From: Acetofilamentum sp.
GTDB lineage: Bacteria; Bacteroidota; Bacteroidia; Bacteroidales; JAADGE01
Assembly: GCA_020720705.1 (NCBI GenBank)
Contig: DYOJ01000016.1
Location: forward strand, 1 to 17,277
Direction of reading: 5' to 3'
Length of the DNA: 17,277 bases
Both the position numbers and the translations under genes were made by a program. Numbering within the stretch: the stretch's first letter is position 1; each line of letters begins with the position of its first letter. This document shows positions 1-8,199 of this stretch, one piece after another. The notes beneath the pieces are model-generated. The model was given only the letters and a program-made list of their open reading frames with translations. It was not told the origin of the DNA and did not search any database.

Positions 1-13
1 GACGAATCACAAC

Positions 14-58
14 AAAAAAACGCCAAAAGTTTGATTTTCAGACTTTTGGCGTTTTTTT
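14..58. terminator. Bidirectional intrinsic terminator-like hairpin
   Basis: The arm cgccaaaagt (21-30) pairs perfectly with acttttggcg (42-51) around an 11-nt loop. The stem is flanked by an A-run on the left (14-20) and a T-run on the right (52-60), which extend the pairing. The T-tract on both strands lets it work in either direction. It most likely ends a gene lying left of the window, because the next gene starts only at 491. Confidence 0.8.
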
Positions 59-60
59 TT

Positions 61-490
61 ACTTTTGATAAATCTTCAAATTTCAGTTAAAGCATCAAAT
101 ATTTGAGTAGTTTAACCGAATTTATATTTTTGAATAATCCTTTTTACTACTTTTGTCATGCTGATATCGTCTATATTGTTTAAAGTTGAGGGTATTAATT
201 GACTTAAGGAAAAGATTATCAGCTAATTAGCAAATCACAATCTCAAATTTTCCCCGATAATAGTATAAAAAAAACGAAATTTTATTTTTAATTTGTAACT
301 TTGTGAATGTAATACTTCGTAAGATTTAAGTATTTAGACCTTAGACATAAGACTCAAATTACTTAATTCCAAATAGTTACAATAATCATTCGTAAATGCG
401 AAGTAGCCCAATCTAATTAACAATAACTCAATGTTTTACATTAGTGATTAACGGACAATTGTTTAGAAAATCAAAATAAAAAATACAGCT
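61..490. other. AT-rich intergenic region, leader of the TPR/HTH regulator
   Basis: This 430-bp stretch shows no convincing ORF or RNA gene. It is strongly AT-rich and holds one candidate promoter element near 296-303, listed separately. The short segments tacttcg (313-319) and cgaagta (399-405) are inverted copies. They could pair in a long 5' leader, but the loop is too large to call a structure. Confidence 0.5.
296..303 (+). promoter_or_regulatory. Candidate Bacteroidota -7 promoter element (TAACTTTG)
   Basis: TAACTTTG matches the TAnnTTTG -7 consensus of Bacteroidota sigma-ABfr promoters. The expected TTG/TTTG -33 element is not seen about 20 bp upstream, where the sequence is A-rich. 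If it is used, the 5' untranslated leader of the regulator gene would be roughly 180 nt. Confidence 0.3.
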
Positions 491-2287
491 TTGAATTATA
501 AATATTTGTATATCGTTTTTTTGCTTGTCATTACAAGTCATGTTTATTCTCAAAAAAGAATAACTGATACGATTTATGTAAATAATTTGCTGGATTCCTG
601 CAAGTTAATTTTAAAAAAAAATAATGACTCGGTCGTCATTTTAGCAAAAAAAGCTCTTGAAATTTCCGGAAACTTGAATTTTACAAACGGAAAAATAAAT
701 TCATACTATTATTTAGCAGAAAGTAATCAGTTTTCGGGAAACTACAACGAATCCAAAGCGTTTTATTTACAAGCACTTGAAATATGTCAAGATAACAATC
801 TGAATAAAAAAAAAGAAATCTATAACCGACTTGGCTGGCTCTGTGTGCTTATGTCTGATTACGGAGCTGCGGTTTCGTATGCCGATAAAGTCATAGACAA
901 TCCCGTTTCAACAGAGTCCGACAAAGCAATAGCGTACAACACCAAAGCATCGGCTTTCACTTACATCGGGAATAATAAAACAGCACTCGAACTTTATTTT
1001 CTCGCGCTCAAAATACATGAAAATCAAAACTATGAGAAAGGCATCGGATACACATACAATAACATAGCGGCAATTTATTTCAACCAAAAGGACTATGAAA
1101 ACGCATACATCTATTTTAAAAAAACAGAAAAAATACTGATACAAGTCAAAGATTTTTATCAAATTTCGTCAATTAAAAACAACATCGGTGCGATTTTTTT
1201 ACGCACAAAGCAGTACGATTCGGCACAAATTTATTTTGACAAAGCACTTGAGCATGCAATTGCATTAGAAAACACAACGGAACATGCTCGAATTGAGTCA
1301 AATTTAGGTTTATTATTCATTGAAAAAAAGCAACTTGACTTCGCTGTGCCACATTTGAATGAAGCATTAAGATTGTATCAAAAACTTGGAAATAAAACAG
1401 GATTGTCTATTTCATACTTGGTTTACGGTACGTATTTCAGTAAAACGGGGAATTTCAAAAAGGCAATAGAATATGCAAAACTTGCTTTCAACGAAGCTGT
1501 TACATCAGAATCGAAAAATGAAGAAGCCGAAGCCCTAAGAAATCTCGCCGAATACTCGGCAAAGCTCGGACTCACATCAGATGCTTATAACTATTTAACT
1601 AAATATCAGACACTTTCGGACAGTCTGCTCAATTCCGAACTGCTGCAAACGACCGAAAATATGCGCATGGTGTATGAAACAGAAAAACATGAAAATCAAA
1701 TTGCGATTTTATCTGCTAACGAAAAAATTAAAGACAGCGAGATTTACCGCAAAAAAATAATTATTTATGTTCTGTCGTTTGCGTTCGTAATTATTGCAAT
1801 TCTGGGTGTTATCTTATTCATTTTCAACAGAAATATTAAACAAGCCTACACAAAATTGGTCGAAAAAAATATTGAAGAATTAAAAATAAATTCCGAACAA
1901 AAATTTGAAAAGAAAGCACTGACGGAAAAAGAATTAACTGAAAAAGAGCTATTGATTTCAGAGAATCTTGAAAAAATATTAGAAGAAGAAAAAATCTACA
2001 CAAACGAAAATTTGAATTTAGACGATTTGGCAAAACTTTTAAACACGAACAGAGCTATACTTTCCAAAATAATCAATCAAAAATACAATTGCAATTTCAA
2101 CAGTTTTATAAATCAATACCGAGTTAAAGAAGTGTGCAAATTATTAAACCAAAATAAACACGAAAACCTGACCATTGAAGGAATTGCAAAAAGTGTAGGA
2201 TTTGCAAATCGGGCAACATTTAACAGTTCTTTCAAGAAATTTGTCGGTGTTACACCTTCGTTCTATATTGCTTCTCTCACAAAATAA
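491..2287 (+). CDS. Membrane-anchored TPR sensor with cytoplasmic AraC-type HTH domain
   Basis: A predicted one-component regulator of 598 residues. Residues 1-20 form a signal peptide or N-terminal membrane segment (ends VYS-Q). About 30-385 is a run of TPR-like helical hairpins rich in A, Y, N and L (for example NNIAAIYFNQKDYENAYIYF). A hydrophobic helix lies at about 421-446. A K/E-rich coiled-coil linker (450-490) leads to an AraC-type DNA-binding domain, with a first HTH at about 507-545 (NLDDLAKLLNTNRAILSKII) and a second at about 560-593 (GIAKSVGFANRATFNSSFKK). The implied topology is TPRs in the periplasm and HTH in the cytoplasm. This layout is well known in Bacteroidota; the ligand and targets are unknown. 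The start is TTG: an in-frame TAG lies at 464-466, no upstream ATG exists, and the signal peptide begins right at the TTG. The surface-protein gene 183 bp downstream is a plausible target (inference). Confidence 0.85.
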   Translation: MNYKYLYIVFLLVITSHVYSQKRITDTIYVNNLLDSCKLILKKNNDSVVILAKKALEISGNLNFTNGKINSYYYLAESNQFSGNYNESKAFYLQALEICQDNNLNKKKEIYNRLGWLCVLMSDYGAAVSYADKVIDNPVSTESDKAIAYNTKASAFTYIGNNKTALELYFLALKIHENQNYEKGIGYTYNNIAAIYFNQKDYENAYIYFKKTEKILIQVKDFYQISSIKNNIGAIFLRTKQYDSAQIYFDKALEHAIALENTTEHARIESNLGLLFIEKKQLDFAVPHLNEALRLYQKLGNKTGLSISYLVYGTYFSKTGNFKKAIEYAKLAFNEAVTSESKNEEAEALRNLAEYSAKLGLTSDAYNYLTKYQTLSDSLLNSELLQTTENMRMVYETEKHENQIAILSANEKIKDSEIYRKKIIIYVLSFAFVIIAILGVILFIFNRNIKQAYTKLVEKNIEELKINSEQKFEKKALTEKELTEKELLISENLEKILEEEKIYTNENLNLDDLAKLLNTNRAILSKIINQKYNCNFNSFINQYRVKEVCKLLNQNKHENLTIEGIAKSVGFANRATFNSSFKKFVGVTPSFYIASLTK

Positions 2288-2421
2288 TCTTTGTTTTGTA
2301 TAAATTTATAATACCTTACAATTTTCAATGTATTGATTACAAACAATTTACATAGATATTAAAATTAAGAAGTAAAAAATTATTCAGTTTTACAAAGTTC
2401 ATTTTTAGTTTCTACAGTTTC

Positions 2422-2437
2422 AGACTAAATTTAGTCT
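2422..2437. promoter_or_regulatory. 16-bp perfect palindrome upstream of the adhesin gene
   Basis: agactaaatttagtct is a perfect two-fold palindrome ending 33 bp before the ATG at 2471. It overlaps a near match to the -7 promoter element (TAgtcTTTG, with one extra spacer base) at 2432-2440. The symmetry and position suggest an operator for a dimeric regulator. AraC-family proteins more often bind direct repeats, so the neighbouring regulator need not be the one that binds here. Confidence 0.35.
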
Positions 2438-2470
2438 TTGATTTATGTATAAACCATTAATTTTTAAAAA

Positions 2471-5400
2471 ATGAAAAGTAAATATCTGATAGTTTTAATT
2501 TTTGTTATTTCAACTTCGTTTTTAAAATCTCAGAATGTAGGTATAAATTCCGATGGCAGCACGCCCGATGCAAGTGCAATGTTGGATGTAAAATCCACAA
2601 ACAAAGGATTTTTGATACCTCGTGTTGCATTAACCGGAACTTCCGATATTACAACAATCCCTTCACCTGTAACAAGTTTATTAGTTTACAATACCGCAAC
2701 TGCAGGCGACGTTACCCCCGGATTTTACTATTGGAACGGCTCGGCTTGGACAAGCCTCGGCGCAGGTGCGCTCACCGGTTGGAGCACAACCGGAAATGCC
2801 GGAACAACAGTTGGTACAAATTTTCTTGGAACAACTGATAATAATGGTATTGATATTAGAACTAATGATATAGTAAAAGCACGGTTTACGACCAAGGGAC
2901 AATTGGAAATTTTAAATACCGGCTCGTCTGTTTTTATAGGCGAAGGTGCCGGCGCGGCTGACGATTTATCTGCAAATAATAATGTATTTATTGGTTATCA
3001 ATCCGGAAGTAAAAATACGGACGGCGAATTTAATACAGCTGTAGGTTATCAATCGCTTTGGAATAACACAATAGACAAATGGAATACCGCAATAGGATAC
3101 CGTTCAATGTATAATAACACTGCAAGTTTTAATACTGCAATTGGATATAATTCTCTTTCAGGGTCTAATACCGGAGCTTACAATGTTGCAATAGGTTATG
3201 AAGCATTAGTTGCAAATACTTCTGGTTATCAAAATGTATCGATAGGAGCAGCCTCTCTTTTTAAAAATACAACCGGATATTACAATATGGCAATAGGCTC
3301 CGAATCTTTACACGAAAATACCACAGGAGTCCAAAATACAGCTACCGGTATAAGAAGTATGTATGCAAATCAAACAGGAGGTTATAACACTTCCAATGGT
3401 TATTATTCGCTTTATGCAAATACTACCGGACATTACAATACCGCAATGGGTATGTCCTCTATGGGTAATTTTAACGGAATAGGGAACACTGCTATCGGTT
3501 TCAGTTGTCTTTATGGTTCAAACGGAACGGGAAGTTATAATATGGCAGCCGGATACGAATCGTTAAAATCTGTAACCACAGGGAGTTATAACTCTGCCAT
3601 TGGTTATCATGCACTATATTATAATTCTTCTGGAGATAAAAATTCTGCATTAGGGCAATATGCACTTCAAAATAATACGACCGGCAGCAATAACATCGGA
3701 ATTGGTGAATATGCTGTGTTAAAGAACGAAACAGGCAGCCATAACATCGGAATCGGTTATATAGCTTTGGGAGGAAATGCAGATTTTAGTAATAATATCG
3801 GAATTGGAAATCAAGCAGGCGGAAATATTACCGGTTCAAATAATATTTTAATCGGTAATCTTACCTACGCCCCTGTTATAGCAAACAGTAACCAATTAAA
3901 TATCGGAAATTTAATTTACGGAACTAATTTGGACGGGACTTTTTATACCGTAAGTACCGGTAATATTGGAATTGGAGTAACAGCACCAACACAAAAATTA
4001 GAAGTTTTTGGAAATATTGAAATGTCTGATGCTCGTTCCAAAATATTTTATAGAGGAGATAACACCACCACACACATCGGTTCTGTCGGTTTTTTAACTT
4101 CCAATAACGGAACAACTTTAATTGTTGACCCTACCAATCAAACAGGTGCCAATATTGCAACATCATCCGTAAGTTTTGGAGGGTTCGGTGCTTTTAATTC
4201 AAACGAAGTCAGTCTTTATGCAAGCGACAAACTTGGGATAAATACCAATTCTGTCGGTTCGTATCAAGCAAATATTCAAACAGCTACGGGAAATAACGGA
4301 TTGAACATTACAACATCAAACAATGAAAATGCCGTAACACGAACGGCTGTAAATGTAACAGCATCAAATCCAAGCGGCGCTACAACTTCAACAATTGGCA
4401 TCAACGCATTGGCTGAATCAAATTCGGGAAAAGTAATATCAGTAAATGCCGTAAACGAAATGGCTGGTTCGGGGCAGAGATACGGCGTTGTAGGCGAATT
4501 ACAAAATTTTAATTCAACCTCCTTAAATGCCGAAGGTGTTTTGGGTTACTACGAAGCTTCGGGAGCAACATCTAAGGGATACATCGGTTTTATCGGTGTG
4601 CTCGGTCATGCAAAAAATATCAACGGGCTTGCAACAAATCCGCTTACTTACGGAGGATATTTCCACAACGAAAATACAAATACATCGAACACCGGAACAA
4701 AATACGGTATCTATTCTGCAGCAAATTCGCAAACATTTGCTGCAAATGACGGCACCCAAACCTACGGTTTATATTCAAAAGCTACTAATTCGGAGGATAT
4801 CTATGGCGTTGTCGGTGAGGCAATCGTAACCAATTGGTTTGATAATGATTTGATGACAGGGGTAACCGGAAAACTTACTGTAAGCGGAAACACCTACGTT
4901 GAAGGGTATTTGGGATACAGCGGAAACGCGTCTGACATTACCGGAATCAGTGCAACAGTCGGGGTTCTCGGTCGAGTAACAGATTCAAATCCGAATAATT
5001 TAGAAAAATCTGTTGCAGGATATTTTGTAAATGCTTATGATGGCTCGGCAACGGGTAAAACTTCCGACTCTTACGGTTTGTATGCTGTTTCAAACGGCGC
5101 GGGAACAACCGGCTCAAAAAATTACGGTATATACGCAACTGCCTCAGGCGCAGCAACTAACTATGCCGCATATTTGGACGGACAAGTTGTAGTAGGAACG
5201 AACGGAACCGCCTTGAACGAAATTATGAAAAGAGATATTTCTGTAGATCCTCCAAATATGGCCGGTTATGCACAACAAGATGTTGATGTTACGTTTACAA
5301 ATGCCACAACCGGCTCAACGGTATATGTTTCTCCGACTAACAATTCACATAACGGACTTATCATTTGCAGTGCTTATGTGCCGGCAAACGGAACGGTCAG

Positions 5401-5476
5401 AATCCGATTCATGAACGGAACAGCCGGTGCAATTGACGGTGCTTCAATTAATTATCACATCACCGTAATCCGCTAA
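2471..5476 (+). CDS. Secreted adhesin-like protein with YadA-head-type repeats
   Basis: This 1001-residue protein has a signal peptide (about 1-20, ends LKS-Q). Residues 22-97 are a conserved N-terminal segment typical of Bacteroidota tail-fibre-like surface proteins (GINSDGSTPDASAMLDVKST, then GFYYWNGSAWTSLG). About 170-463 holds some 17 tandem repeats of about 17 residues with consensus NTAIGYxSLxxNTTGxY. These resemble the Hep/Hag (YadA head) left-handed beta-roll motif NSVAIG. A second repeat class, YGxY/YGVVG/GYLG, fills about 670-905 (YGIYSAAN, YGLYSKAT, YGLYAVSN, YGIYATAS). The C-terminus ends in a beta-rich segment (INYHITVIR). No T9SS sorting domain, membrane anchor or intramolecular chaperone (S74) domain is visible, so export beyond the periplasm is unexplained. 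The A-rich leader before ATG 2471 fits Bacteroidota starts. It is probably a trimeric fibre or adhesin; the partner is unknown. Confidence 0.8.
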   Translation: MKSKYLIVLIFVISTSFLKSQNVGINSDGSTPDASAMLDVKSTNKGFLIPRVALTGTSDITTIPSPVTSLLVYNTATAGDVTPGFYYWNGSAWTSLGAGALTGWSTTGNAGTTVGTNFLGTTDNNGIDIRTNDIVKARFTTKGQLEILNTGSSVFIGEGAGAADDLSANNNVFIGYQSGSKNTDGEFNTAVGYQSLWNNTIDKWNTAIGYRSMYNNTASFNTAIGYNSLSGSNTGAYNVAIGYEALVANTSGYQNVSIGAASLFKNTTGYYNMAIGSESLHENTTGVQNTATGIRSMYANQTGGYNTSNGYYSLYANTTGHYNTAMGMSSMGNFNGIGNTAIGFSCLYGSNGTGSYNMAAGYESLKSVTTGSYNSAIGYHALYYNSSGDKNSALGQYALQNNTTGSNNIGIGEYAVLKNETGSHNIGIGYIALGGNADFSNNIGIGNQAGGNITGSNNILIGNLTYAPVIANSNQLNIGNLIYGTNLDGTFYTVSTGNIGIGVTAPTQKLEVFGNIEMSDARSKIFYRGDNTTTHIGSVGFLTSNNGTTLIVDPTNQTGANIATSSVSFGGFGAFNSNEVSLYASDKLGINTNSVGSYQANIQTATGNNGLNITTSNNENAVTRTAVNVTASNPSGATTSTIGINALAESNSGKVISVNAVNEMAGSGQRYGVVGELQNFNSTSLNAEGVLGYYEASGATSKGYIGFIGVLGHAKNINGLATNPLTYGGYFHNENTNTSNTGTKYGIYSAANSQTFAANDGTQTYGLYSKATNSEDIYGVVGEAIVTNWFDNDLMTGVTGKLTVSGNTYVEGYLGYSGNASDITGISATVGVLGRVTDSNPNNLEKSVAGYFVNAYDGSATGKTSDSYGLYAVSNGAGTTGSKNYGIYATASGAATNYAAYLDGQVVVGTNGTALNEIMKRDISVDPPNMAGYAQQDVDVTFTNATTGSTVYVSPTNNSHNGLIICSAYVPANGTVRIRFMNGTAGAIDGASINYHITVIR
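2975..3860 (+). repeat. Tandem ~51-bp coding repeats (beta-roll head units)
   Basis: About 17 degenerate units of roughly 51 bp encode NxAIGYxSLxxNTTGxx. Units begin with codons for N-T-A-I-G or variants (NVAIG, NMAIG, NSAIG, NIGIG). DNA identity between units is modest, so the array is old and not a recent slippage expansion. The last units shift to NIGIG, the usual capping form. Confidence 0.75.
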
Positions 5477-5561
5477 ACTTTTCTTTTCAATGTATTTTTA
5501 TATGAAACATCCATGACAAAGTTTTTGACACACAAGGGAATGATTAGAAATTATCTTAACT

Positions 5562-5616
5562 CGAAAAGCGTGGACGCTTTTCGCAATTAGCTTGTGTTTA
5601 GCGTCCACGCTAAACA
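5562..5616. repeat. Paired-palindrome (REPIN-like) element, copy 1
   Basis: Two imperfect palindromes lie 12 bp apart. Palindrome A (5562-5583) is cgaaaagcgt-gg-acgcttttcg, with 10-bp arms around a GG centre. Palindrome B (5596-5615) is gtttagcgtccacgctaaac, with a CC centre; one further T/A pair (5595/5616) extends it. Their 12-bp cores, agcgtggacgct and agcgtccacgct, are reverse complements, so the two can also pair with each other as one long hairpin. It lies between two same-strand genes, where it could act as a transcript processing or termination structure. It shares an exact 20-mer (inverted) with the element at 14542-14599. Confidence 0.7.
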
Positions 5617-5649
5617 TCACAATATCAACCAAATAAAAATTTTAAACAG

Positions 5650-8004
5650 ATGAAAACAATAAATAGTGTAATCGTTTCATTTCTTTTGGCAGTTGCGGTA
5701 ATATTTTATGTTCAAATCGGATTTTCTCAAAACCCGAAACTCTCACCGGGAGAACTTTTTGCCGCTCCGGGCTTCAAAAATCACATTCCTTTACACTGGG
5801 AAAAAAATAACGGCACAACAACGCAATACAAAATATTCAGGAAAACGGAATTATCTGATTTTCTGCTTATTGCGACACAAGCTCCCGGCTCTTGGTCGTA
5901 TGCAACTTTTATCGATAACAATGTGGAAACGGGAGTGGAATATACATACATCATTAAAAATCAGAGCGATGTAGCTTTTACTAATGAAAGTTCAGCGACT
6001 TGTAACAACACAGGTTTTAGTCTCACAATTCCGGGTTGGAATATTTCCGAACCTATTATTGACGGGATTTTAGAAATCGGAGAATGGGACGATGCTCTTT
6101 CTGCCGATATTACCGACCATACACAAATTTTCGGTACAACAAATTGGACACAAAGCACTTATGCCAAAATTAAATATGCAAACGAAAAGCTGTATATCGC
6201 CGTTCAAGATTTTAACAACCTGACATTAGATAACAACGACCAGCTTATTATTCTTTTCGATTTCAACAACGACAATCTTTGGTCAGAAGGCGCAAACGGC
6301 GGTAACGACGGAAGATTGGCGTTGGTCTATTTCAACGAAGATTATTTTATTGATTTTACCCAAATAACAGGCGATTATCCCAATACGACTTTCGGAAATT
6401 CGGTGAATGCCCCGGAAGGAATAGTCTTTGCCGCTAATGTGCAAAACGAAGCATTGATATACGAACTTGAAATTGATTTGAATCAATGGTATATCGACCT
6501 GAATGACAACAATTTCGGTTTCATGATACAAAGTTTGGCTTACAATTCATCCGGAACATCGCTCGGTGCGAGCGGAATGTATGCACCGGCAGGTATTTGG
6601 AAAGCTCCCGTTACGTTTGCCGATTGCTCAATCCAATTCAGCGAAGACACCCAAGCCCCCGTCCTCAACTCGGTTTCCGAACTGACCGCTTTGGTTGATG
6701 AAGCCATGGAAATCAATTTAGATATTTCCGATGAGTCGCAACTCGAAACCGTTGAAGCCTTTTATTCAATTAACGGTGGCGCAACGCAGACATTGAGTTT
6801 TTCGCCTTCCAAAAGCAATTTCGGTTATTCCGCCGAAATTCCCGCCCAAAGCACCGCAACAACCGGAAGCATACAATTTCACATTAAGGATATTTTCGGA
6901 AACGAATTTAACTCCGAAAGTTACATCCTGCAATGGCTCAACGATACAGAAGCTCCCTACATCATTGTGCTGTCCGCTCCCGAAGTTGCAACACACGGTA
7001 ACATTCCGTCGGTTTCGTGCGAAATAACTGACAATCTTTCCGGAATTCAGACCGTAGAGCTTCATTATTCGTTAAACGGACAAGCCTATCAGGTGTTGGA
7101 ATTAAGTTCCGTCAGTGCAATTTTTTCCGGCACTTTGCCCGATGGTGAAACGGGAGATTACGCCGACTATTATATCACGGCAAGCGACAATTCCAACAAC
7201 GAAAGCAATACCGATACATACCGAATTGTATGGTTCGCCGGCGGTTGGTTCGGTGCTACGGAAGCCGAACACACGGGAAATAATTTCGGAAATTCGGCAG
7301 AGGGCATGAAACTCGGAATTGTAATGCAACTCGATGATTTTCAGGGTAAAATAAACAAAATTGCCTATATGGTTCCGCAATATTGCCACACTAATTGGTC
7401 GTGGAGCGTGGTAGAAGTGGATGCAAGCGATTTAAACAACGTCGTTTGGACGGACAATGTGCTCATTGCCCCGCAAACATACACCGAGAACATGGTTTTC
7501 GATGTGAACTATTGGACGGAAATTGAAGCCGAATCGGATGTTACACTAACAGGCGACGTGGGCTTTGTCATAGAAATGCAAGCCGGCTCATACTGGGGGC
7601 GAGATGCCGCAAGCACGCAAGGAATCAGTTGGTTTTTAAACACCAACACCGGACAATGGCACAAAATGGGTGCCGACCCGTATCAAAGTTACGGCGGCGA
7701 TTGGACTTTGAAAGTGCATTTGTATTCAGACCAAGGTGTTAATATTGAACACATTGCAAACGAAAACACTTTTCCGGTCGTTTTCCCGAATCCGACAAAA
7801 GATATTATTTCATTAAATCTTCCCGGAATTGATTTGAGAAAAATCGAAATTACAGACATTTCAGGGAGAACTCTCTCACAACAAACATGTTTTACCGAAA
7901 AAACTCAAACGAGCTTTGACGTTTCCGGATTCAAACCCGGAATATATTATATCAAAGCAACTTTCGAACACGATGAGCAAATTTTCAAATTTGTAAAGCA
8001 ATAG
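5650..8004 (+). CDS. T9SS-secreted multidomain protein with CBM9-like and Ig-like domains
   Basis: A 784-residue protein with a signal peptide (about 1-26, ends IGFSQ). The domains in order are as follows. An FnIII-like domain covers about 28-115 (IPLHWEKNNGTTTQYKIFRK). A CBM9/DOMON-like beta-sandwich covers about 127-331, with the hallmark IDGILEIGEWDDA followed by AKIKYANEKLYIAVQDFN. Two Ig-like modules cover about 333-432 and 432-529, both opening with DTxAP and closing with a W. A beta-rich jelly-roll-like region covers about 531-695. A type A T9SS sorting domain covers about 708-784 (FPVVFPNPTKDII, then GIYYIKATF and FKFVKQ). No catalytic domain is recognised, so a structural or carbohydrate-binding role at the cell surface is more likely than an enzyme. 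It follows the adhesin gene by 173 bp on the same strand; the gap contains a paired palindrome. The start is ATG after an A-rich leader. Confidence 0.8.
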   Translation: MKTINSVIVSFLLAVAVIFYVQIGFSQNPKLSPGELFAAPGFKNHIPLHWEKNNGTTTQYKIFRKTELSDFLLIATQAPGSWSYATFIDNNVETGVEYTYIIKNQSDVAFTNESSATCNNTGFSLTIPGWNISEPIIDGILEIGEWDDALSADITDHTQIFGTTNWTQSTYAKIKYANEKLYIAVQDFNNLTLDNNDQLIILFDFNNDNLWSEGANGGNDGRLALVYFNEDYFIDFTQITGDYPNTTFGNSVNAPEGIVFAANVQNEALIYELEIDLNQWYIDLNDNNFGFMIQSLAYNSSGTSLGASGMYAPAGIWKAPVTFADCSIQFSEDTQAPVLNSVSELTALVDEAMEINLDISDESQLETVEAFYSINGGATQTLSFSPSKSNFGYSAEIPAQSTATTGSIQFHIKDIFGNEFNSESYILQWLNDTEAPYIIVLSAPEVATHGNIPSVSCEITDNLSGIQTVELHYSLNGQAYQVLELSSVSAIFSGTLPDGETGDYADYYITASDNSNNESNTDTYRIVWFAGGWFGATEAEHTGNNFGNSAEGMKLGIVMQLDDFQGKINKIAYMVPQYCHTNWSWSVVEVDASDLNNVVWTDNVLIAPQTYTENMVFDVNYWTEIEAESDVTLTGDVGFVIEMQAGSYWGRDAASTQGISWFLNTNTGQWHKMGADPYQSYGGDWTLKVHLYSDQGVNIEHIANENTFPVVFPNPTKDIISLNLPGIDLRKIEITDISGRTLSQQTCFTEKTQTSFDVSGFKPGIYYIKATFEHDEQIFKFVKQ

Positions 8005-8019
8005 TCCAAAATTTGAAAG

Positions 8020-8042
8020 GTTCTAAAACGTAGTATTAGAAC
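8020..8042. other. Short inverted repeat downstream of the CBM9-like gene
   Basis: gttctaa (8020-8026) and ttagaac (8036-8042) form a 7-bp stem with a 9-nt loop, 16 bp after the stop codon. No T-tract follows, so it is only a weak terminator candidate. Confidence 0.25.
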
Positions 8043-8078
8043 GGAGATGAAACAGTTACTTAATAACGCATATTTTCG

Positions 8079-8128
8079 CCGGAGAATCCGTTACATCAGC
8101 GTTTGAAAATCAGCGTTATCCGCGTTCC
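8079..8128. repeat. Candidate dispersed intergenic repeat with atcagcgtt direct repeats
   Basis: atcagcgtt occurs twice with a 14-bp period (8095-8103 and 8109-8117). It is bracketed by the related words aatccgtta and atccgcgtt. The segment is more GC-rich than its flanks, and the reverse strand reads aacgcggataacgctgat. From memory, words of this kind recur between genes in several Bacteroidota genomes. Only this one clear copy is seen in the window, so repeat status is inferred. Confidence 0.35.
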
Positions 8129-8199
8129 AATATCTATCAGAATACTAATATACGACAAATCAAACAATCCCAAAAGTCAAATTCAAAAAAAATGAAAAA

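Noticed and set aside
2975..3860. CRISPR-like periodic repeat
   Set aside because: The period of about 51 bp matches a degenerate 17-residue protein repeat in an open frame. Units are not identical and there are no unique spacers.
4527..4829. 100-codon plus-strand frame inside the adhesin gene
   Set aside because: It overlaps the adhesin frame that carries the repeat pattern; this is a shadow frame.
2471..5476. Prophage tail fibre
   Set aside because: The protein has a signal peptide, no other phage structural gene is nearby, and no S74 chaperone domain is seen. Similar proteins are common Bacteroidota surface proteins.
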